Shown: positions 1 to 11,578 of the stretch, in pieces
Layout: each line of letters opens with the position of its first letter
Position numbering within the stretch: position 1 is the first letter of the stretch
Assembly (NCBI GenBank): GCA_030704615.1
Contig: CM060733.1
Coordinates: 32,612,001 to 32,676,000 of the forward strand
DNA from: Takakia lepidozioides
Lineage: Eukaryota; Streptophyta; Takakiopsida; Takakiales; Takakiaceae
Direction: 5' to 3'
Length of the DNA stretch: 64,000 nucleotides
Notes under the pieces: model-generated
Told to the model about the DNA's origin: nothing
Seen by the model: only the letters and a program-made list of their open reading frames with translations
The model's database searches: none
Made by a program: the position numbers and the translations under genes

Positions 1-49
1 TTCCTACCATGGTACATGCTAATAGAGAAAATCATCTTCTAACACTGAC

Positions 50-1986
50 CACTGAATTCTTCGGTTTCAGTGCCTTCATGCGTGGATAGGTCCACCTTCT
101 CCTCAATCTTCGTTTTCATCTCCACACATTTGTACGGCTGATGGTAGCCCGATGTCTTGCAGGAATACTTGTCTGCTTGCTGCCATTCAGTGGAAAACAC
201 AACATTAGAAAAGGATAGTCCCTGGTGTAGGGCCAACGACTCAGCTCGGACACTTCAGTATCAGAATATACTCATGCCGTTCCCTGCGAATGTTGGCTTG
301 CCATAGCCTTACAGCCATTGACCTCTTAGGTGTCAGAGAGGGTAGGGACGAGAGAGGGAGTGAGAAGAAAGAAGCGTGTCCAAGGGAGGCTGAAGGGCAA
401 CCAGAGAGGAAGATAAGTAGGGAGGGATATCAAACAATCATTTGATTGCAAATGACAAACGTGACTGGAAAAAGAGCTAGTGCAGCAATCCCACATCTGT
501 GAGTTTGAGGAATATGTGATCACCTTCTCAAAGTGGGAGCAGGGCATACAAGGGCCTGATGGCTTGCACATGAAACTGCTGTTTCCTTGGCTCTCCTTGT
601 AAATGGTCTCATGCTCTTCATTCCTACACCAGAACAGTGTTATCATAGAGTAGCTTAAAGGTACACAGGACTCCAGCAGTAAGCTAATAATAAGCTTAAG
701 TTGAATAAAGAGCTCGCTCCTTACCTCTCAAACTAAGATTGCCCCTCCTACACAAAGGAAACAATTTACCACACATAATGCTTTTGTGAACAAAAATCTG
801 AGCGATAGGTCTTCATTTGCATACTTGTGACTGCTTCTGCAACTTTCAGATTCAGTCTGTCAAGCAGGATTAGAGTCTACTAAAATTGCCCAGAGCACTC
901 TGCAAACGTGGCTTGCCTAGGTTGGATGCCATGAGGGTACCATGATGTTGAGAGAGTCATCAGGAGTTAAAGTTTGGTGTGGGCTCACCCCCAACCAAGC
1001 TTCTTCACCCGGTTGCTGCCTACAATTAGGTACAGTAGGTTCAATCCTCTGAAGAGATTGTCACCAGGTTGTGACCAAACACTGTGAGGTCTGTTCCTGC
1101 CTTCTCAGAAAGTCTTGCTGAATGCAGAATGATACTCACTTCCCTTCCTGATTTGATGAGCTCAGTGCACTAAACACCCCAGTGACTGACAACGTGCAGA
1201 GCAAACATTATGCCAATTTCAAAACCCCAAACATCAACAATGTGGATATGTCACCCAAACAAGGAATAGCCATTTCTATGCCTTCCACTTCTATACTTGC
1301 AAGTTTAGATCTATTGGCCTCGTTCTCCTCCAGCATTCGTACTTTTACACTGGGAAAGTGATCAAAATAAGATAAAGATCGCTACAGAGCCTCACAATAT
1401 TGCAATTGAGCATTTGCAGACTCCATGCCAAGGGCTGGGAATGATAATCTGACGTATTGCCTCAGGGGCATTCAATGACAACAACCCAGAGGTCTTTTAA
1501 GTATCATCGATTCTATAGACCGTGTTTACTTAAATGATCATCACTCCATCTACAGATAACCTCCCATGCAGAGACCTTCTTATTGTATCTTTATTGGAAT
1601 TCGAACTAATGTTGTTTCCCATTTGCATGAAGTTCATGATAAATTCTGTTGATGAAGTGCCATGTAATTAAAAAGAGTCCCTACAGCGGTCAAGAAAGCT
1701 GCTTTTGGCCTAGCTTCTATGTGTTCAGAGCAACAGCCATGTGGATCACGACTTAGAAGTAATAGAAATAGCCCGTACAAGAACCTCCAGGAGACTTCAA
1801 AACGCTACTATGATTCCTGACAAATGCCTGAGGACTTCACAACCCACGGCATCTGGCAGGGAAGAGGGAGTACCAGGCAAGGAAGAGAGCAGAACAAGTC
1901 CAAGGACTTAGGCACAGCATAGCCAGCATGCACAGCAACACCACCAGCGCCAGGCCAAACCGATTGCGACTCCATATCTGGGCCAT
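50..1986 (-). CDS. Cys-rich signal-anchored plant protein, 3' end outside window
   Basis: I assemble three exons on the minus strand: 1986-1874, 623-524 and 179-50. The introns are GT-AG and the phases fit: exon 1 ends with TG, exon 2 supplies the G of a Trp codon, and exon 2 joins exon 3 in phase 0. Exon 1 gives an N-terminal hydrophobic stretch (about residues 10-35, Leu/Val/Met-rich) that reads as a signal peptide or signal anchor. Exons 2-3 give a Cys-rich luminal segment with PSGPCMPC followed by KYSCKTSGYHQPYKC. This Cys-Pro-Cys arrangement resembles a small conserved plant membrane-protein family whose name I cannot recall with certainty. A donor GTCAGT after position 50 implies the gene continues left of the window. 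The start ATG at 1986 is the first Met before the hydrophobic segment; an upstream in-frame ATG at 2046 is possible. The gene lies head-to-head with HSP70. Confidence 0.55.
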
Positions 1987-2799
1987 CTTCTTCCACCCCT
2001 CGAAACCTAATTTGCTACTCCAATTCAACACCAGCGTCTTGACCACTTCAAATCTCCCATGCCGCTAAACATACACCAAATTCCTGGGCTTCTTTGATCC
2101 AATCTTCCTTCTCACTATCTCCATTTGCATCTCTTTCTTCACTTCTCGATCGTTCATTCCTGCCTTCCGCCATCGCTCAGCACTCTGGCGCGGGAGTGAG
2201 CTGGCATCCTCCTGGATGAACGTTCGATCTCATCACCTTACCGGACAGAATTATTTGACCTACTCATGGATGAAGACAATGGATGCAGAGAGTACGGTCT
2301 GTTGCCGATACGTTTTTTCATTCGCTCGCTTTCAAAATGAGGAGGGAAACCGTACCGAGAATGTTGGATGACATCCATCCATCAGGGCTACTTATGGATG
2401 CAATAATGCCTATGGATGCACGAAGTACGGTCATTTACGGTTGCCATGCATTCCCGCGTCCTTGGCCGAATTAAAAATACCCAACCAGAGGCGGCCGCGT
2501 GGCTCCCGACGATAGTTAGGGCACACCGTCCTGTAGGAGATTTTGACCGTTCGATCAGATTGTTAGAACCTAGATTGGATCTGGGCCGGCAGTTCTTGTG
2601 GAAGGCCCCGGAATGTTCCAGAGAGAGAGAGAGAGGGAGGCAGCAGCGGTGCTGCCTGCCTACATATTTGCTCTCTCTTGGAATGTTTCGCACTGCGGCT
2701 GCAGATTTGTAGGTTTTTCTTTCGACAGTGTGAGTTCTAGTTTGTGGTTGTTGCTGGAGATCTGTTTTCCAGTCTGTTAAAGCTTCAGATTGGGTAGCA
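1987..2799. promoter_or_regulatory. Divergent intergenic region / HSP70 promoter and 5' UTR
   Basis: This 0.8-kb spacer separates the minus-strand Cys-rich gene from plus-strand HSP70 and presumably holds both promoters. Between about 2215 and 2425 a TATGGATGCA/GGATGAAC-like word recurs several times. A (GA)n tract lies at 2621-2635. No other coding potential is convincing. Confidence 0.5.
2611..2623 (+). promoter_or_regulatory. Heat-shock element upstream of HSP70
   Basis: GAATGTTCCAGAG matches the alternating nGAAnnTTCnnGAn pattern bound by heat-shock factors; the third unit is GAG rather than GAA. It lies about 190 bp before the HSP70 start codon and about 45 bp before an AT-rich TATA-like word (TACATATTTG, 2661-2670). 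That spacing is usual for plant heat-shock promoters. It suggests, but does not prove, heat inducibility. Confidence 0.6.
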
Positions 2800-5065
2800 A
2801 TGGCGGGCAAGGGAGAGGGGCCGGCTATCGGCATAGACTTGGGCACGACTTACAGCTGCGTAGGAGTGTGGCAGCATGATCGTGTGGAGATCATTGCTAA
2901 TGATCAGGGTAACCGGACCACACCTAGTTATGTTGGTTTCACTGACACTGAGCGCCTCATCGGTGATGCTGCCAAGAATCAAGTGGCGATGAACCCCACC
3001 AACACCGTCTTTGGTATGTCTTTTACGCGCTGGCTCTTGTTGGTTTCTCTTTGAGATTTTACTGGCTTCTGAGTACGGTGTTTTGGTGTGTTATGCACGG
3101 CTGGATATTCTGTATGTTTGATCTGTTCGTGTTCTTTTTCTTTGTGGCTTTGTGGCGTCTGGAATGTCTGCTTTGTAGCGATGTCTTACTGTTCCGGTGG
3201 TAGATCATTTTGTGACTTCTGAGTCCGATTATGACAGACAGTATCCTGCTTTTCATGCGGCTTTTGTTGTGGAGTCATGTTTTGGCACTCACAATTCTGT
3301 TCTTCGTGCAGATGCGAAGAGGTTGATCGGAAGGCGATTCAGTGATGCCTCTGTCCAAAGTGACATGAAGTTGTGGCCCTTCAAGGTGACCCCAGGGCCA
3401 GGCGACAAGCCTATGATCGGTGTGCAGTATAAGGGTGAGGAGAAAATGTTTGCTGCTGAAGAGATCTCCTCCATGGTTTTGATTAAGATGAAGGAAATTG
3501 CTGAGGCATATCTTGGATCTACCATCAAGAATGCTGTTGTGACGGTGCCAGCCTACTTCAACGACTCCCAAAGGCAGGCCACCAAGGATGCTGGGGTGAT
3601 CGCAGGATTGAATGTGATGAGAATCATCAACGAACCGACTGCCGCAGCTATTGCTTATGGTCTGGATAAGAAAGCTACTAGTGTAGGCGAGAAGAATGTC
3701 CTCATTTTTGACCTTGGAGGTGGTACTTTTGATGTCTCTCTTCTCACGATTGAGGAGGGTATTTTTGAGGTGAAGGCCACCGCTGGTGACACTCACCTTG
3801 GAGGAGAAGATTTTGATAATAGGATGGTGAATCATTTCGTCCAAGAGTTCAAGAGGAAGTACAAGAAGGATATTAGTAGCAACCCTAGGGCTCTACGTAG
3901 ACTCAGAACTGCTGCGGAGAGGGCGAAGCGCACTCTGTCATCAACTGCCCAAACCACCATTGAAATTGATTCGCTGTACGAGGGTGTAGATTTTTACTCG
4001 ACGATCACTCGCGCTAGATTTGAGGAGTTGAACATGGACATGTTCAGGAAGTGTATGGAACCTGTAGAGAAGTGTTTGAGGGATGCGAAGATGGACAAAA
4101 GCTCTATCGACGATGTCGTGCTGGTTGGTGGGTCAACTCGTATTCCCAAGGTCCAGCAACTTCTGCAGGACTTTTTCAATGGTAAAGAGCTGTGCAAGAG
4201 CATCAACCCTGACGAAGCTGTAGCGTATGGGGCAGCCGTTCAAGCTGCTATTTTGAGCGGTGAGGGAAATGAGAAAGTTCAGGACCTGTTATTGCTTGAT
4301 GTTATTCCCTTGTCTCAGGGTCTTGAGACGGCTGGAGGAGTGATGACCGTCCTCATTCCCCGGAACACAACGATCCCCACGAAGAAGGAGCAAGTTTTCT
4401 CGACTTACTCGGACAACCAGCCTGGAGTGTTAATTCAAGTGTACGAGGGTGAGAGGGCCAGGACACGTGATAACAACTTGCTTGGAAAGTTTGAACTCTC
4501 TGGCATCCCCCCTGCTCCCCGCGGAGTGCCCCAGATTACTGTTTGTTTTGATATCGATGCCAACGGTATTCTGAATGTCTCTGCCGAGGACAAGACCACC
4601 GGTCAGAAGAACAAGATCACCATAACAAACGACAAGGGCAGGCTAAGTAAGGATGAGATTGAGAAGATGGTACAGGATGCTGAGAAGTACAAGTCAGAGG
4701 ATGAGGACCACAAGAAGAAGATCGAGTCCAAGAACAGTTTGGAGAACTATTCCTACAACATGAGGAACACCATTAAAGATGACAAGATTGCCGGCAATCT
4801 AGACCCAGCCGATAAGAAGAAAATTGAGGATGCCGTGGAGGCTGCTATTCAATGGTTGGACCACAACCAGTTGGCAGAGTCAGATGAATTTGATGACAAG
4901 ATGAAGGAGCTTGAGAGTATCTGCAATCCCATCATTGCTCGAATGTATCAAGGTGGTGCTGGAGGTCCTGCAGGGGCTGCTCCCTCATATGGTGCTTCTG
5001 CCGGAGATGGAGACGATGATATGCCCTCGTCAGGTGCTGGGCCCAAGATTGAAGAAGTTGATTAG
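2800..5065 (+). CDS. HSP70: Cytosolic/nuclear heat-shock protein 70 (HSP70/HSC70)
   Basis: Exons 2800-3013 and 3312-5065 encode 655 residues. The single 299-bp intron (GTATGT...GTGCAG) splits the Asp codon of NTVFD, the classic first-intron position of plant cytosolic HSP70 genes. The ATPase domain (about 1-385) carries [28 protein letters not shown] and [16 protein letters not shown]. The substrate-binding domain and lid follow, and the C-terminus is EEVD, the TPR-cochaperone docking tail that marks the cytosolic/nuclear form. The protein is an ATP-dependent chaperone working with J-proteins and nucleotide-exchange factors. One oddity: the interdomain linker region reads DVIPLSQG where the family normally has DVTPLSLG. 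A heat-shock element and a TATA-like box lie upstream. The frame is intact, so this is probably a functional gene. A 12-G run at 5082-5093 begins the 3' UTR. Confidence 0.97.
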
Positions 5066-6640
5066 ATTGGTTGCAGAACCTGGGGGGGGGGGGTGGGTTG
5101 GGGGAAGGCAGGGAAAGATTGGTATGAAAGCATTTCGTAATAGAGATTAATTGCTGCAGGTCAGTCAGAAGATAAGTGTAGGTTGCCTGTGCAACCATTT
5201 TACTTCATTGTATCGACTGATTATTCATTATTCCTTGATCATTCTTTACTCAAGGTTTGAATCAGTTTGTCAACTGTGCTGGTATTGTTTGATTCTGCTT
5301 AAGACTTTCATTATGGTTTGTTGACTGACCTGTCCTCTTGACCTAATACCTTTTCTTGCTTATGCTGAGGAAAAATTTCCAATATAATTTTGTCTAGTCT
5401 TCCTCATTCCCTCTATGGAAAACAAGTGAGGAAGGACCTTGCATCGGCTGCAGTAGCCTGCATACTGATTATCAAGTGCAGGCGCTTATCCCATGCAAAC
5501 AGAAGGGAGTAGGGGATTTACAAGGTAGTCGAAGGACTTAAACATTTTCTCACAGAAGGACCAGTGCTGGACCTGCATGCACTGGTCAAACAAAAGCAGA
5601 GTAAGCATGTTACAAACTGAAAATGTGGAGGCATGCTAATTCTAACAGGCAAAATGAGAGGTCCTAACGTCCTAACCGTTGAGGTGGAAAACTGTTCTTG
5701 TGTCCTGCATTTTGAGCCTTACCCCATAGATTTTCGAAGTCTAACAGCCCACAAAACACAATCTTTGAGCCCAATTTGGACAACATCCCAATCTTAGTGA
5801 CAAAAGAACATTGCGACACAAATGTGATAGTTTCAATCTTCGGACTCTCCAAGTCTTCAATGAGGTTTTGAGTTCTATATGACATGGAATCAGACCCTTT
5901 TTTTGGCCTCCTCCCTAATGTGTGTTAAACCCTTTGATACCTTCTTCCTGAGTAAGACAATACAGCCAGTAGTTCACCTACAAACAACATGTGTGCACTG
6001 TACAATGACCTCTAACCTCCGCCTAACTTATCTTAAGCTCCCTTCCTCTCAGAAAACATGAAACCCTATTAGGGTTTTCTAGAACGAAGGCCACATAGAT
6101 GATAGCTCAGATTCTCACTGGCTACAGTTGGAGTTGAGACTGGCTTGCATGTGCCTCAGTCTGGATTGCTCCCACCTCTTCTTCCTACCATCCACTGCCC
6201 AACTTTGCAAGCTTCCATGGCGGAGGCGAAGCAGGGGATGATTTGAAAAGCCGTTAGCGATCCAGAGGCAACGGCAACATACTCTGCTTGGGTCATCCAT
6301 CCAGCTCATTTTATGTAATGTAAAGAATAATCAATTTTGAGTCTCATTTACAACTTGGAAGCTCTCAAGGGCTACCTCCCCTTTTACCATAAAACAAAAT
6401 TTAAAAAAAACTTGGAAGCAATATCTGATAAAATAAAATAAAAAATTAAGAAAGCAATATGTTTTATTTTTATTTTTCCAATGCAGGCCTGGGCCCTGCA
6501 CAGTGAGACTTTTCTTGGTTTTCTCTTTTTTTCTTTTTCCGTTTTGAAAAGGGAAGCAATATTCTCAATATACACTGAGTGGAATAGTAACAAGCGATAG
6601 TGCTATTTGCAGAACATGGGGATCATGTAGGGAAATTTTT
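5066..6640. other. HSP70 3' UTR and gene-free spacer
   Basis: The first few hundred bases are presumably 3' UTR. Beyond about 5560 I see no coding signal. A 73-codon minus-strand ORF at 5664-5885 has no recognisable motif. A short minus-strand reading near 6220-6300 weakly recalls copia RNase H (TQAEYVAVAS) but is too short to call. Confidence 0.5.
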
Positions 6641-7050
6641 TACGACTTTTTGGTTGTTCCAATTGAGTGTAGCAGCGCACGATGCAGTCCATTGCATCGT
6701 TTACGCCACATTTGTTCAAATTGAAGTATCTTGAGAAGCTACTCCTTCCCATCCGCTAAATCGGGGTTCAAAGATCATTCCAGCTTTCACTACATGGAAG
6801 GCTTGGTGAGGAGGTGGAGCATCATGTGCCAAGGTCCATGACGAGATGCAGAATTCTCTATCTACATTTTTCAAATTGAAGTTTTGAGAAGCTCCTCCGA
6901 TCACGTAAACCAATGGCAGAAAGATCGCGGGTTGTTGTGTTGTGTGTACTTCTTGGTTGTTCCGAGAGACGAGCATAGCGGTGTGTGATGTGGTCCACAA
7001 CAAGAATACACAATTACCCTTTCAACTCGAAGTCTTCAGAAGGGGGGTTG
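6640..7050. repeat. Diverged tandem repeat modules
   Basis: Two sentence-like modules recur. One reads TTGGTTGTTCC followed by a GATG(C/T)(A/G)GTCCA-type word, at about 6650 and 6952. The other reads TCAA(A/C)T(T/C)GAAGT followed by GAGAAGCT(A/C)CTCC, at about 6716, 6868 and 7020. The copies are strongly diverged. No coding content is evident. Confidence 0.4.
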
Positions 7051-8760
7051 GTATCCAATGAGCACAGCATGAGCAGAAAAGGCATGTGCAGGAAAAAATA
7101 CAAGCATAAGCTCGATCCACACTTATAAGGATAATATGTTTGTAAATGAAAATACAAATCATAGGCAAACATAGGTATTGCTACGTTAATAGGGTCCATG
7201 ACATGGTCTATGAGTATATTAGCTAAAACCCTCTATATAACACTAAAATTTAATAGTTTATTATAATATTATACACAGAAGTATGTCCGCTAGTGGAACT
7301 AGTTCAAAATTTCTGCTCATAAAATCAAGCCACATAGATACTGGGACCGGGCAGCAACCGGCTCCGGAGCTTGTAAAGTGGGGCTGGCGCTACAAGTTGT
7401 ATAATAATCGTATGGCATTCCAGTCTTGGGGGAATGCAGCCGCCCAATTGGAAGAATTTTTTTAGCTTCGATATCCTTCTCACTTTCCCAAATGCTTACA
7501 ATTATGGCTGCAATTACTTAGAGCATATTGTTGTAGGGGAGCTCTAGCTCTATGTGAAAGTCAAAAGCTGGCTTTGAGCAGACAATGTTGAGTCTCGTTT
7601 AGGCACTTGAAGGCAGTGTGAATGTGAACCAACTTGTATTTGGCAGAACAGTGGAGAGTTGTCTGCACATGCCACCGCGGAATGCAGGGGGCCGGCCAGC
7701 ACCCCAGGGCTTTGAGATATAGCCCTCTGTTGAGACGCCAATAACTTGTCATATTTGTGGTAGCGGTCAACACTACTGTCACCACTAGGGTAGAGAGCCC
7801 AATTACCTGCATGTTATTGAATCGTGCAACCAAAGACCCCGCTCCCCAAACCATTTCTTATGCAAACATGACCCAGCTTCTTACGCGGAGTAGGCCCTAT
7901 GGATACGCTTGATCCACATATGCTCACTCAAGAAATTTCACAAACCCTGTGACATATCAATGCCTCCATATCTTTCATTGGCTATTACAAATATACATGG
8001 ATCACAATCCCCAGCCGAAGATTTTGGTATTCATTATACTTGGACCAAATGTTGCCCACATGGTAAATGATTTCTCCAGACCTGTATGTTTACATCTTAG
8101 TTTTCAGGTGACAGTGCACACAATTATGTAGTTCGTTGAAGTACTCCAGTGTTGTTGCTTTGCACTGTTCACTAGCGAAAAAGTGAACGACGAGGACTAT
8201 ATTTCTGTAGATCCGGTCTTGTGTGGGGAGATTTGAGCTTCTGCTGCTAGTGGATCAGTTATGCTACACTCTCCTGCGAGGACCCTACAACTGCGTTCTG
8301 CTCTTGCACTTAGATATTTCAAGGCACCTCACATGTTGCTGGCCAACATTGTAGCGTACACATGTGCATTATGAAGTCATGATTCCAGTCAGTTCCAACT
8401 TCTCGAGTCGAAATTGGGTGCGAACATAAATTCGAGCGAACTGGACTGAATGATTCTACCCAATTCACCTCTCCTATATCCACAATTTGCATGTCTGGTT
8501 TTATTCCTCCTTCATGGGCGATGTTTGTTACCACACATGTCTAGCTTGCTGATGAGTCGAATACATGAACCTTAGCGAGATCAGAACTGCAAGATCCTCT
8601 AGAGCTGCATGGGAGTGAATGTACTATGTGGCTCCAGTACATTGAGGTTTCAGACGAAGGATTCTTAATACTCGAATAGACATGATCTATGTGACATAAA
8701 GGGGGCAGTAGTCGTGAGGCAAAGTGCCTCTTAGTTACGCCAGCTTCGGCTGGAGTCTTT
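7050..8760. other. Gene-free AT-rich spacer
   Basis: I see no confident gene. A minus-strand ORF (7561-7854) contains a hydrophobic stretch reading IGLSTLVVTVVL. A similar IGLSTLVIT is read on the plus strand near 12815, so the two may be remnants of one dispersed sequence. Nothing else stands out. Confidence 0.35.
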
Positions 8761-8762
8761 CC

Positions 8763-8790
8763 CTTCTCTCTCTCTCTCTCTCTCTCTCCC
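8763..8790. repeat. (TC)n microsatellite
   Basis: A run of TC dinucleotides about 25 bases long, immediately upstream of a perfect hairpin. Confidence 0.9.
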
Positions 8791-8815
8791 TCTTTGTTGT
8801 TTAGGGTTTCAGTTG

Positions 8816-8848
8816 AGAGCTCTTCAAACCTTGAAGAGCTCTTTTTTG
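8816..8848. repeat. Perfect 12-bp inverted repeat followed by T-run
   Basis: AGAGCTCTTCAA (8816-8827), a 3-base ACC loop, then TTGAAGAGCTCT (8831-8842), running into TTTTTT. In a bacterium this would read as an intrinsic terminator. In this plant context it is an isolated hairpin with no neighbouring gene. Confidence 0.8.
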
Positions 8849-8986
8849 TTTATACTTTGATGTGTTGCTATGCAAGGACATTCACAAAGTATATCCTTGG
8901 TGAGCTGTCCTAGTTTGTTTTTCTTTAAGAAAAGAACAATGTATATGCTTTATCTCTTTGAAAATAAGGATTGCAAATACGTTGAC

Positions 8987-9021
8987 CACCTGAATGAAAG
9001 GGTAACCCTTTCATTCAGGTG
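8987..9021. repeat. Perfect 35-bp palindrome
   Basis: Two 17-base arms (CACCTGAATGAAAGGGT and its exact reverse complement) flank one central A at 9004. A palindrome this perfect in decayed DNA suggests recent origin, for example from a small foldback element. I see no flanking duplication. Confidence 0.9.
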
Positions 9022-10119
9022 ACCATTTATGATGTCATCATTGTCTAACTACCCCGTTTGTGCAATGAGGTATTTCCAAACAGGTGACATTCTAAAGGTT
9101 AGCCTCAAACACCATAGACGGCTCTTTATGGTTGTCCATCGAGTTGGCAGCTCCTCCACTAGGTGATGCTAATCTCATCATAATGGCAAAGTGGCTGCCC
9201 CACTTTTGCAATTATATGTGCCTACCCACTTGGCCCTTCCTAAGTGACACCTACATGTCAAACAAGAGGGATATGCTACTCCTTCCCTCTAGACTGAAGA
9301 TGGCTTCAGTCTCAGCCATGTTCCTCTATTTCTAGCCTGGTGACTGTGCTGCAAGTAAGGAGGTTGTTCTTGTGACATCATGACACACTTCAAGGTTCCC
9401 CTCTATTTTCCAGTTTAGTTTGTGGTGAAATGCATTGCCTCAGCAATTTCTTTCATCTTTTCAAGAACATAGTTTGAAGGTTATGACTGTTTATATGTGT
9501 GGGAAGCTCAGTGCTAGCTTCCTAATTTCTCTCATTAAATGGCTATCACATTCTCTTCTAAACCTATAGATGAATTGTCTTAAGAGTGGACATCGATAAC
9601 AAGTGGGTTGGGCTTAGAAAGCCTGGTATTCCACAACAGTGACTAACCTGTTGGTTGTGTGGGTGCTTGTGATGGGACCAGGTGAGGTTCCAGCCCTTAC
9701 TTTTAGGCTTGTTTCTTTTACATGGAACTTGCGGAAGAGACAACATGAAGGCTAAGTTTTTTCCTTTTTGTTTTGTTTCCTAGGATTCTTCTTTGTTGGC
9801 TGCCTTTTGAAGGTATTAGAGTGTGTAGAAGACCTCCCTCCCAAAATCACCCCTCATTGGCTGATTTGTGGTGGTTTTCTTCTTGGTACATCTAGTATGT
9901 GCTTAAGAAGATACAAGAAATGTCTTCTTGATCATTCGACTCTAGTCCTGTTTTTTACTATTGTGTCTACTTCTGCATAGGTTGAGCCTAAGGCTTTAGG
10001 CTACCCATTGTTCTTTTCCTTAAGCTTGAGACTTACTCCCAAGTGAGGTGAGAAATACCCATCCTCCCACCCACTTTGAGGCTGGACTTTTGAGTTTGGA
10101 ATCTGTGACATAACAAATT
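9022..10119. other. Gene-free spacer
   Basis: Only short ORFs without recognisable motifs. No repeat structure was noticed. Confidence 0.4.
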
Positions 10120-11270
10120 CTAGTTGAATAATTTGAGCGTGGCTTCTAACACTTGCAGTAAGAGAATAATCGTAGACACCACTACACTAGGCATAACAAT
10201 TCCATACGCATCTCGTAGTACTATGAGAGTATTGGGACCTAGAGCAGGAGTACAAAGAATTGGTGAAGAGCCTATCAATACGGGCAATTGTGCACAGACA
10301 GGGAAAGCTTGTAGAAAACGTGTTGCAACCAAGAACACATCAGCTACGGGTCTTTGGACAGCGGAGTGTATGCAGGTTGCCATAGTAGTTATTCGTGAAC
10401 CAAAGATTGGTAACAAGCAACGTGTAATGGTTGCAATGCATGAGAGGTATACGGGGTATCACTGCAATAAGATCAAGACCCATAGCAATAGCTTCTGTGA
10501 TTGCATCTAGACCGACCCATGACCATCAAGGAACAAAAGACGGCCGCGATTATCAAGACTTACACCTCTTGGAACAAATCGCTTGAAATGTGCAACCACC
10601 GAGAGAACAATGCAACCGTCATCCATGTTTTTTTTCGCGTCGCCATGCCTACATTCAACTCACAAAATGCACATAGTCTTCCATGAAACATTCTCCTTTG
10701 AAAATATAGTTCAGTTTGGAATATGAGTGTCGATTGCACTCACACATGCTAAGCACGTTAACCAATCACGGTTCTTTGGAAGTGTAGTATAGAGTACTGC
10801 ATGAGATCCTCGCAATGCTAAAACTTTTATCTCGCTTGTCTTCCTTGCCATGCACCTAGTCTCATCACAATTGTGAATATGTTGAGGTGGATATGCGTGT
10901 TCTGCATATGTACTTGCCAATAATTTGTAAAAGTTATCGATTTTTGCTCTCACGACAGCTGTAGATCGACTTCTCTCCAAACCTTGGCCTACTCAAAAAA
11001 CAACTTGTGGATGTCTTTTGTGGAAGTCCCTCCACCAATGTTTACCGCACAAACCATTTAGGAATGGAGTTCCTCTTATTCGAGTAGTTCCTACAGCCTT
11101 TGATCAAGCTTTGATCACAATATATCAAATTGTAATACATTGACCAAGCCTCTGCAATCTAAGAACCCATGAAACTAGCTGTGCATTTTCATCTCTCACA
11201 CCCAATTGAGGATTAGCTCATTTTTTCTTGCTACTAGTTTTTTTTATCCAACCAACCTCTTACGTTAGAT
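10120..11270 (-). pseudogene. Decayed pogo/Tigger-like DDE transposase
   Basis: Read on the minus strand across several stops and frame changes, pieces fall in the order of a pogo-type (DDE_1) transposase. A CENPB-type helix-turn-helix-like segment reads NELILNWV (about 11200). Next comes WWRDFHKRHP (about 11010), then LERSRSTAVVRAKIDNFYKLL. Then HIHNCDET, the first catalytic Asp region, at about 10870-10890. Finally LLFLDGHGS, the second catalytic region, at about 10530. The C-terminal part to 10120 is badly scrambled. No terminal inverted repeats or TA duplication were located. It is a dead copy of a Tc1/mariner-superfamily transposon. Confidence 0.7.
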
Positions 11271-11578
11271 TCAGGTATACCGTGTTTTCTGCTTGCTTTT
11301 CAAAAAGCTGGGACTTAGATAGGAACATAATGCCATGACTGATCGGCTCCTGCTAGGAATTTGGAGAAAGTTGCGTTGGTTGGAATAGTAAGTCAAGCAA
11401 TGACTCGTGCCCTTACTCCTAACAATATTATGAGTGGCTTTTGAGCAACAGGGATCATGGCCATTGAATCCATATGCATGTGCAAGCAAATTTGGACCAA
11501 GTGAACTGTATGAGACTATATCATGCAGTGAAGAGGACAAGCTTAATTAACATTATCTAGAGCCTCTAGAGATTCATG

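Noticed and set aside
3197-3311. In-frame extension of HSP70 exon 2 upstream of the acceptor
   Set aside because: It lies in the intron; the GT-AG junction restores the conserved NTVFDAKRLIG text.
5664-5885. 73-codon minus-strand ORF as a gene
   Set aside because: No motif, no splice context, no conservation evidence.
6220-6300. Copia RNase H remnant (TQAEYVAVAS)
   Set aside because: A ten-residue resemblance without flanking motifs is not enough.
8816-8848. Bacterial intrinsic terminator
   Set aside because: The shape fits, but the surroundings are eukaryotic and no gene ends there.
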